A DNA stretch of 64,000 nucleotides from Bog-473 sp963744225 (GTDB lineage: Bacteria > Actinomycetota > Acidimicrobiia > Acidimicrobiales > RAAP-2). Position numbers and translations under genes: made by a program. The DNA is taken from the NCBI GenBank assembly GCA_963744225.1, contig CAVUSV010000002.1:1-64000 (forward strand), written 5' to 3'. The notes beneath the pieces were generated by a model, which was given only the letters and a program-made list of their open reading frames with translations, made no database searches and was not told where the DNA came from. Positions 58,600-64,000 of this stretch are shown in pieces. Each line of letters opens with the position of its first letter. The stretch's first letter is position 1.

Positions 58600-59379
58600 G
58601 TGGCGCGCCTCCCGATCGACCCTCACGAGTGGATCAGCTTCGAAGACGAGGGCGAGGAGCGGACGTGGGTCTTCGACGCCACCTTCCTGACGAGCAACTG
58701 GACCTGCATCTTCGGCAACGGGTGCCAGGGCGTGCTCACCGGACCCGCCCCCGAATTGGTGCAGGGCTGCTGCAGCTACGGGGCGCACCTCGTCGACAAG
58801 AAGGACGCCCGGCGGGTCGAGAAGACGGCGGCAACGCTGACTCCCGAAGAGTGGCAGAACCACCGGCACGCAAAGAAGGGCGTCATTCAGACCAACAAGC
58901 ATGGCGAGACGGTGACGCGCTTGTTCAAGGACGCCTGCATCTTCCTCAACGGGCCGGACTTCCCGGCCGGGCCCGGGTGCGCGTTCCATATCGCAGCCGT
59001 ACGCCGGGGCCTCAACCCGATGACGCTCAAGCCCGAGGTGTGCTGGCAGCTCCCGCTCCGCCGCGAGGACCAGGTCGACGATGACGAGGGACACGTCACC
59101 TCGGTCATCAGGCAATGGGACCGGCGCCACTGGGGCAAAGGCGGCCGAGAGTTCCACTGGTGGTGCACCGAGGCGCCCGACGCCTTCGTCGGATCGAAGC
59201 CGGTCTACGAGGAGATGCAGGCCGAACTCACCCACATGGTGGGCGCCACGGTCTACCAACAGTTCGTGACGTTGGTGGAGGAGCGAGAGCGTCAGCGGTC
59301 GAAGGGTGTGGCGCTCCCCCACCCGGCGGTACGTCGTCGGGCGACGCCCGACGCGGCGCAGGAGGCCTTGCAGAAGTAG
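58600..59379 (+). CDS. Conserved cysteine-rich protein of unknown function
   Basis: The 259-residue protein is not firmly recognised. It has eight or so cysteines in two groups: NWTCIFGNGCQG, then LVQGCCSYGAH near residues 35-65, and DACIFLN..DFPAGPGCAFH near 110-130, plus PEVCWQLPLR. The spacing recalls the Fe-S/Zn cysteine-cluster families (YkgJ, DUF3109), in which CxxxC and CC motifs bind a metal cluster. The C-terminal third is Arg/Glu-rich helix. The start is GTG at 58600. It is divergent from nfuA, which suggests, without proof, a link to Fe-S chemistry. Confidence 0.75.
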   Translation: MARLPIDPHEWISFEDEGEERTWVFDATFLTSNWTCIFGNGCQGVLTGPAPELVQGCCSYGAHLVDKKDARRVEKTAATLTPEEWQNHRHAKKGVIQTNKHGETVTRLFKDACIFLNGPDFPAGPGCAFHIAAVRRGLNPMTLKPEVCWQLPLRREDQVDDDEGHVTSVIRQWDRRHWGKGGREFHWWCTEAPDAFVGSKPVYEEMQAELTHMVGATVYQQFVTLVEERERQRSKGVALPHPAVRRRATPDAAQEALQK

Positions 59380-59451
59380 CGGCCGCCCCGCTCATCGACG
59401 CGCGCGCAGCGGGCGTCGAGGGAGCGTTGCGTCGTCGGTTGCTGGGCTCGT

Positions 59452-59658
59452 CTAGTCCTTGAGGGGGTCGTCGTCCGAATAGGCGGGCGACGGCATGGAG
59501 CCCAGGATGCGGTCGTACTTGTCCTCTTCCGCCAGGCACCACGACGCATGGACGTCGTCGGGCTCGGCTCCGCACTCGGCGCACCGTCCCGTCGACTCGG
59601 TCGACGACCGTTTCAGGCTGCGCGCTTCCTCGAAGCGTCGATGGCGTCCCTTTTTCAC
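59452..59658 (-). CDS. Small zinc-ribbon-like hypothetical protein
   Basis: The 68-residue product has a basic N-terminus (MKKGRHRRFEEARSLKR), a knuckle CAECGAEPDDVHASWC and an acidic tail YSDDDPLKD. Three cysteines in CxxC-x11-C suggest a small metal site. No family recognised. A Shine-Dalgarno AAGGAG lies just before the ATG. Confidence 0.55.
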   Translation of the reverse strand: MKKGRHRRFEEARSLKRSSTESTGRCAECGAEPDDVHASWCLAEEDKYDRILGSMPSPAYSDDDPLKD

Positions 59659-59782
59659 GAGAACTCCTTGTCACAACCGGCCCGCACCTTCGCGTTCCGC
59701 CCCCGGCGGCCAACCCGTTCGGGCGATCTCGACCGCTCGACCATTGTAGTGGCTTTGGGGGGCGAGTCTGCCCGGGGCCAGG

Positions 59783-60157
59783 TCAGAGTGACATTTCCGC
59801 GTCGGACTTGTCCTCAAAGCCCCGGATGTCGTTGACTCCGTCCGCCCCGACCCGCAGGACCTGCCAGCGCGCCTCGCCGGACTCGAGCCGGAGCCCCACG
59901 AGCAGAGCGTCGCCGTGAACCTCGAGGTCGGTGACGCTGGTTCGACGCCCGGCATTCGATCCGCGCCGGTACCACTCGATCACCTGACGACGGTTGCGGC
60001 ACGGCGGATCGGCGTCGCCGGGCGCGCCCCACTGCACGTCGGGGCCGAGGAGCGCGGCGAACTCGTCGACGTCGGCGGCCTCGAGCGCGGCGCGCACCCG
60101 GTCGGCGATGCCGGCGGCCGTCACCGGGCCGTCGGACGGGGGAATTGCGTTGCTCAT
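59783..60157 (-). CDS. SnoaL/NTF2-like protein
   Basis: The 124-residue protein fits the nuclear-transport-factor-2 fold: helix ADRVRAALEAADVDEFAALLGPDVQWGAPGD, then RNRRQVIEWYRRG and beta strands with LEVHGDALLVGLRLES and RWQVLRVGADGVNDIRGFED. These are often isomerases, hydrolases or ligand-binding proteins; no catalytic set can be assigned. It is divergent from the next small gene (32 nt between starts). Confidence 0.7.
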   Translation of the reverse strand: MSNAIPPSDGPVTAAGIADRVRAALEAADVDEFAALLGPDVQWGAPGDADPPCRNRRQVIEWYRRGSNAGRRTSVTDLEVHGDALLVGLRLESGEARWQVLRVGADGVNDIRGFEDKSDAEMSL

Positions 60158-60188
60158 ACTCCCCTATTCAACATCTACGCTGACCGCC

Positions 60189-60425
60189 GTGCCCGCATTC
60201 GACCCCCAGGAGATGGTGATCCGGTTCCGGGAACGGGCCGAGGCCGTCCGCACCCGGGGCATGCCCCCGATTGAGGGCGCCGAGCGCCAACGTTTTCGCG
60301 AGCAGGCACAGCGGGACTACACGGACTACGCCATGATCGGCGACGCCGAGGCCGAGCTCGTCGACGGGATCCTCACCCTGCGCATCGACCTCCGGCCGCC
60401 CGAGAACCGCGGCCAGTCGGCCTGA
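60189..60425 (+). CDS. Small hypothetical protein
   Basis: The 78-residue frame begins at GTG 60189 and reads VPAFDPQEMVIRFRERAEAV, a charged helix with PPIEGAERQRFREQAQRDYTDYAMI, then AEAELVDGILTLRIDLRPP, a beta-hairpin-like C-terminus. I do not recognise a family. Codon third positions are GC-rich as in real genes, and it is divergent from the SnoaL gene. Confidence 0.55.
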   Translation: MPAFDPQEMVIRFRERAEAVRTRGMPPIEGAERQRFREQAQRDYTDYAMIGDAEAELVDGILTLRIDLRPPENRGQSA

Positions 60426-60477
60426 GGCCCGAACCGGGGCCGGCGACCGGCCCTGGTGGGGGGATGGCTCATGTGGC

Positions 60478-61011
60478 TCAACCGCCGTAGTGCATGCGCG
60501 TGTCCTCCATGCGCAGGACCTCCTCGGGCTCCCCGCCGACCTCGGTGACCTCGCCGATGCAGAAGGTGTGGCTCCCCAATTGCTCGGCCCGTGTGAGGGT
60601 GCACGTGAGGTAGCCCGCCGCGGCCGCCAGCACCGGAAGCCGCTGGGGGCCGACCTCGGTGACGGGCTGGCCCGCCAGGGCGAGGATGGCCCCGTCAGGG
60701 GCCCGCTCGACCACGGTGACCGGTTTCACAAAGCGGCGCACGACGTCACGGTCGCCCCGATGGAGCAGCGAGATCGTGAACGCACCGCTCGCGGAGACCA
60801 GCCCGGCGGTGACCGAGTCGCGTTCGAGCGCCACCCCGACCAGCTTGGGCTCGATGCACACTTGGACCACCAGGTTGGCCGTCATGAGGTTGACCACGTC
60901 GCCGTCGCGGCTCCCGATCAAGTACAGCCCGGTGGGCAGGGCCCACAGCACCCGGCGTCGATGGCGGTCGAGCTCGTCGTCGCTCGCCGGGGCGTTTCCG
61001 GCGTCGCTCAC
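60478..61011 (-). CDS. Flavin reductase family protein
   Basis: The 177-residue protein has the split-barrel FMN-binding pattern: LWALPTGLYLIGSRDGDVVNLMTANLVVQVC (in parts) near residues 17-45, PKLVGVALERDSVTAGLVSASGAFTISLL near 50-78 and HTFCIGEVTEV near 150. It probably reduces flavin or supplies FMNH2 to a monooxygenase. The GTG start at 61011 overlaps the lipoprotein stop as GTGA. Confidence 0.85.
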   Translation of the reverse strand: MSDAGNAPASDDELDRHRRRVLWALPTGLYLIGSRDGDVVNLMTANLVVQVCIEPKLVGVALERDSVTAGLVSASGAFTISLLHRGDRDVVRRFVKPVTVVERAPDGAILALAGQPVTEVGPQRLPVLAAAAGYLTCTLTRAEQLGSHTFCIGEVTEVGGEPEEVLRMEDTRMHYGG

Positions 61012-61514
61012 CCGAAGATCCCGCCCGTCGCGTTGTCCGTCGTCGTTGTCGTGGGGACGCCCTTGCCGTCGATCTGACGGATGCGCTGGAGCACCTGGTT
61101 GTAGAGCGCCTCCGCCTTGATGGCATTGCGGCGTGACTGGCCGAGCAGCGCGGCATTCGTGGCTCCGGCGTCGAAACACTCGTTGGCGGCGTCGCCCTCG
61201 AGCCCGTAGGCCCGGGTGAGGAGGTCGGTCACCCCGGGGTCGGGCGAGGGCAGCTGGGTGTTCGCCATCTCCGCATCGTTGAGGAGTGTGCTGCAGGCGG
61301 CGTGCACCGCACCGGTGCCGTTGGGAACGTCTTTGGGTACGCGGGCGTTGTCGGCGACGAGCGTGCCGATGTCAGCCCCGAAGTTGGTTCCGCTCACCCA
61401 GACCGACATCCGGTGCGCGGCAGAGCCCTGTTGGTCCGCGCCGGCGCAGGAGGTCAAGGTCAGGGCGGATCCGGTCACGAGCACGAGGGAGACGATCCGG
61501 AACCGACGCCTCAT
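61008..61514 (-). CDS. Putative lipoprotein
   Basis: The 168-residue protein has a signal peptide (MRRRFRIVSLVLVTGSALTL) ending in a lipobox LTSC with cysteine at about residue 23. The mature part is helical, with RMSVWVSGTNFGADIGTLVADN and two further cysteines (HAACSTL and NECFDAG) that could form a disulfide; the tail TTTTTDNATG is low complexity. No family recognised. Its ATG overlaps the tyrS stop, so it is read with tyrS. Confidence 0.75.
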   Translation of the reverse strand: MRRRFRIVSLVLVTGSALTLTSCAGADQQGSAAHRMSVWVSGTNFGADIGTLVADNARVPKDVPNGTGAVHAACSTLLNDAEMANTQLPSPDPGVTDLLTRAYGLEGDAANECFDAGATNAALLGQSRRNAIKAEALYNQVLQRIRQIDGKGVPTTTTTDNATGGIFG

Positions 61515-62782
61515 GCGGCCCGGACGATGTGCACCCCGCGTGGCCCCTTGCGCAGGACCACGTACCGGTCGTGCAGGAAGTCGGTGGGGCCGAGCGTGCG
61601 GTCCACGTCGGTCTGCCGGACGTTGTTGACGTAGACACCACCGCCCTCGATGATGCGACGGGCCTCCGCCTTCGACTTGGCCAGGCCGGTGCGCTGGAGG
61701 ACGTCGACGAGGGTGAGCCGATGCAGCAGTTCCGCCCGGGGGACGGCCGTCGTCGGCGCGTCCTCCGTCGCGGCCAGCAGCATCTCCTCGCTCAAGCCCG
61801 CGATCTCCTCACTGAAGAGCGCCGCCGACGCCTCCTCGCACTTGGCCACCTCGCCCTCCCCATGGACGAGCGCCACGACGGCTCGGGCCAGCGCCCTTTG
61901 GGCCGTGCGCCGCTGCGGGTGCTCTCTTGCCTCGTCATCGAGGGAGCGGATCTCGTCGTGGCTGAGGAAGGTGAGGAACCGGATCAGCTCGCCCACGTGA
62001 TCGTCGGGCGTGTTGAGAAAGAACTGGTACATGGCAAAGGGGCTGGTCCGCTTCGGATCGAGCCAAACCGTGCCGGACTCCGACTTGCCGTACTTGGTGC
62101 CGTCGGGCTTGACGATGAGGGGCGTCGTGAAACCCCACACCTCGTCGCCGCACACCTTGCGGACGAGCTCGATACCCATCGTGATGTTGCCCCACTGGTC
62201 GCTTCCCCCGAACTGGAGGTCGCAGCCGTAGTCGAGGTGCAGGCGCAGGAAGTCGTACGCCTGCAGCAGCATGTAGCTGAATTCCGTGTAGGAGATGCCC
62301 TGGTCGGGACGCTCAAAGCGGCTCTTGACGGACTCCTTGCCCACCATCTGGTTCACGGTGAAGTGCTTGCCCACGTCACGCAGGTACTCGAGCGTGGAGA
62401 GCCGGCTGAGCCAGTCCGCGTTGTTGAGCAGCAGGCCGCGGTCAGCGTCAAGGTCGAGGAACTGGGCCAGCTGGGGTCGGATCCCCTCCAGGTAGCCCTC
62501 GACGGTCTCGAGATCGAGGAGCGGGCGCTCGTCCTGCTTGCCGCCCGGGTCGCCGATCATGCCCGTGGCGCCGCCCGCGAGGGAGATGGGCCGGTGCCCG
62601 GCATCTTGGAATCGCCGCAACGTGCAGAGCTGGAGGAGGTTGCCCACGTGGAGACTGTCGGCGGAAGGGTCGAAGCCCGCGTAAACCGTGAGCCCCGGCT
62701 GGTCCAGCCGCTTCGCCAGGTCGGGGTCGGTCATCTGATGGATCAGGCCGCGGAAGGCGAGATCCTCAGAGAGCGCGGGCAT
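61511..62782 (-). CDS. tyrS: Tyrosine--tRNA ligase
   Basis: TyrS is a class I synthetase of 423 residues. The HIGH-type motif appears as SADSLHVGNLLQL near residue 42, the Tyr site as YAGFDPSADS and SYMLLQAYDFLRL, GGSDQWGNITMG near 195, and KMSKS-type KYGKSESG near 235. The C-terminal S4-like RNA domain ends with GGVYVNNVRQTDVDRTL. The start MPALSEDL at 62782 is chosen by alignment. It is divergent from the carotenoid-oxygenase gene with 62 nt between. Confidence 0.97.
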   Translation of the reverse strand: MPALSEDLAFRGLIHQMTDPDLAKRLDQPGLTVYAGFDPSADSLHVGNLLQLCTLRRFQDAGHRPISLAGGATGMIGDPGGKQDERPLLDLETVEGYLEGIRPQLAQFLDLDADRGLLLNNADWLSRLSTLEYLRDVGKHFTVNQMVGKESVKSRFERPDQGISYTEFSYMLLQAYDFLRLHLDYGCDLQFGGSDQWGNITMGIELVRKVCGDEVWGFTTPLIVKPDGTKYGKSESGTVWLDPKRTSPFAMYQFFLNTPDDHVGELIRFLTFLSHDEIRSLDDEAREHPQRRTAQRALARAVVALVHGEGEVAKCEEASAALFSEEIAGLSEEMLLAATEDAPTTAVPRAELLHRLTLVDVLQRTGLAKSKAEARRIIEGGGVYVNNVRQTDVDRTLGPTDFLHDRYVVLRKGPRGVHIVRAA

Positions 62783-62844
62783 GCCGCGACTCTGCCATAC
62801 CCCGGTAGGTTGATCGGCCTCGTGGCGGGCACAGGAGCGGTCGG

Positions 62845-64000
62845 GTGATTGGGGTCGAGCAGGCACAGCCGCTCCCGATGGAGGGCTCGTTGCCACCCGA
62901 CCTCCAGGGCACCTTCTTCCGGGTTGGGCCTGCAAGCTCGACGCCTGACCGGGGACCTCAGGATCTCGGTGCTGGACCCATCGACGACGGCGAGGGCAAT
63001 GGGGAGGGCAATGGGGACCAGGTCGCCGTCGCTCGCCGCGGCGCCCTCCATGCGGTCGAGCTCCGCGACGGCAAGGCGGTCTCGTACCTGCGACGTGCAT
63101 CAGAGGCCGATGCAGGGGTGTTCTGGCACGCCGGCTCCGTGTTGGCACTACCGGAGGCTGGACTCCCGGCCCAGTACTCCCGGTTGCTCGAACCCGAGAC
63201 TTTCGCCGGCGCTCTCACGGTGCCGATCGCGTCCCATGTCCATCGGTTGGCCTCGGACGGCACGCGGGTGTTGTTCGCGGTCGACGAGGGAGCCGGGGGC
63301 CAAGGAAGGAGGGCGAGGGGCGAGCGGCTCGACCAGCATCATCCTCAAGTCGACGGTGAGGGTCAGCTCAATAAGGCTCAGGTTGAGGGTGAGAGTCAGG
63401 CGCGGGCGAGTGAGGTCGAAGGGATCTTCCTGCGCATTGGCGAATGGGACTACTCAGGCGCTTTGAGCGCCACCCTCTCCGTGGAACTCGAACGTGCCAC
63501 CTGGCAGCACGACATAGGGGTCACGACGGATCACGTGGTGTTCATCGAGTCGCCGACCACGCCCCTGACGGCGCCGGGCGACAACCCGGTGCCGTTCGGA
63601 TGGGTACCCGGTGCCGAGGGCTGGGTCGGCGTCGTCCCGCGGGGCGGCGGCGGGACCGGCGTCCGGTGGTTCCGGCTCGACCCCTGCCTGGTGACCCATG
63701 TGCTCGGGGCCTACGAGGATCCCGGTGGACCCGACGACGACGACGCCATCGTCGTCGCCGTCTGCCGCTATGCGGTGCCCGAGGTGGGCCAGCCGGTCGA
63801 CCTCTCCGCCTCCGTCGTCGGTCGCGCGGGAGTCGGGCTGACGACCATCGGCGGGAGCCTCGGGGTGCTGGAGCGTTGGCGGATCGTCGGCGAGAACATC
63901 GAGCGGGGTGTCGTCGACGAACGATGCGTCGAGTATCCACGGATCGATGCCCTCTGTGAAGGCACGGCATTCCGGTACGGCTACTGCGTCGAGATGGCAC
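62845..64000 (+). CDS. Carotenoid oxygenase family protein, 3' truncated
   Basis: The 385 visible residues run to the window edge. The N-terminus DLQGTFFRVGPASSTPD matches the family LxGxYxRxGP. Iron-histidine candidates: HHPQVDGEGQL (family AHPKVDPxTGEL), TWQHDIGVTTDHVVFIESP (family MHDFAITxxYVVF) and CLVTHVLGAYED (family CxVFHxxNAYED). A later FRYGYC follows an EYPRID motif. The fourth histidine should lie beyond the edge. The GTG start at 62845 follows an in-frame stop; ATG 62878 is an alternative. Gly/Asn/Glu-rich repeats near residues 50-60 and 170-190 are unusual insertions. It probably cleaves a carotenoid or related polyene. Confidence 0.8.
   Translation, partial: MIGVEQAQPLPMEGSLPPDLQGTFFRVGPASSTPDRGPQDLGAGPIDDGEGNGEGNGDQVAVARRGALHAVELRDGKAVSYLRRASEADAGVFWHAGSVLALPEAGLPAQYSRLLEPETFAGALTVPIASHVHRLASDGTRVLFAVDEGAGGQGRRARGERLDQHHPQVDGEGQLNKAQVEGESQARASEVEGIFLRIGEWDYSGALSATLSVELERATWQHDIGVTTDHVVFIESPTTPLTAPGDNPVPFGWVPGAEGWVGVVPRGGGGTGVRWFRLDPCLVTHVLGAYEDPGGPDDDDAIVVAVCRYAVPEVGQPVDLSASVVGRAGVGLTTIGGSLGVLERWRIVGENIERGVVDERCVEYPRIDALCEGTAFRYGYCVEMA

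Noticed and set aside
62783..62844. T-box leader before tyrS
   Set aside because: Only 62 nt separate tyrS from the divergent gene, far less than a T-box needs, and no TGGNACCGCG-like element is seen.

Overview
The window comes from a high-GC actinobacterium, most likely class Acidimicrobiia. The 16S rRNA sequence reads as Actinomycetota. The protein genes include actinobacterial markers: mIHF, a DUF1844 protein beside infC, argCJBDFRGH in the mycobacterial order, a WS/DGAT acyltransferase, and a PriA that has lost its ATPase motifs. The class-level assignment is my inference from the 16S variable regions and is not certain.

Layout. Positions 1-6281 hold an rRNA operon on the minus strand: promoter, leader, 16S, a spacer without tRNA, and a 23S gene that runs off the left edge. 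The 23S gene is interrupted by three group I introns. Two lie in helix 69, separated by a 12-nt exon, and one of these carries a LAGLIDADG homing endonuclease frame. The third begins at position 49, next to the peptidyl-transferase residue A2602, and leaves the window. Positions 6685-8915 hold an alkyladenine DNA glycosylase and a WS/DGAT acyltransferase. Positions 9309-17787 are the complete arginine operon argC-J-B-D-F-R-G-H with a candidate ARG box upstream. Positions 17873-24847 hold a tandem GNAT acetyltransferase and the translation cluster infC-rpmI-rplT-trmH-pheS-pheT. Positions 25050-28207 hold a DUF1844 gene, a TetR/SRPBCC divergent pair with a palindromic operator, hisG with a cold-shock-domain gene, and a thioesterase. 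Positions 28316-52331 are a long minus-strand series: pyrR-B-C-carA-carB-pyrD-pyrF (UMP synthesis, led by a PyrR-binding hairpin), mihF-gmk-rpoZ-coaBC-metK-priA-def-fmt-tam-rpe, an FAD oxidoreductase/phosphonatase-like pair, then ribD-ribBA-ribH and an alpha/beta hydrolase. Positions 52377-57820 hold nusB-efp-pepQ and aroQ-B-K-C (shikimate pathway). Positions 57878-64000 hold nfuA, several small unknown genes, a flavin reductase, a lipoprotein, tyrS, and a truncated carotenoid-oxygenase gene on the plus strand.

How it works together. Almost everything is core metabolism and translation in tightly packed, often 4-nt-overlapping (ATGA/GTGA) operons: arginine, pyrimidine, riboflavin and aromatic synthesis, aminoacylation, initiation and elongation factors, peptide deformylation and formylation. 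The novelty lies mainly in the rRNA introns and in cis-regulatory sites: the PyrR hairpin, the TetR operator, a KstR-like motif on the rib promoter, and an infC gene that apparently starts with ATC.

Caution. About a dozen clearly essential genes (argC, argF, argH, carB, coaBC, gmk, infC, priA and others) are broken by one or two single-base frameshifts. Several are repaired by adding one G or C to an existing G/C run. I read these as consensus errors of the assembly, not as pseudogenes, and I give each such gene as one feature.
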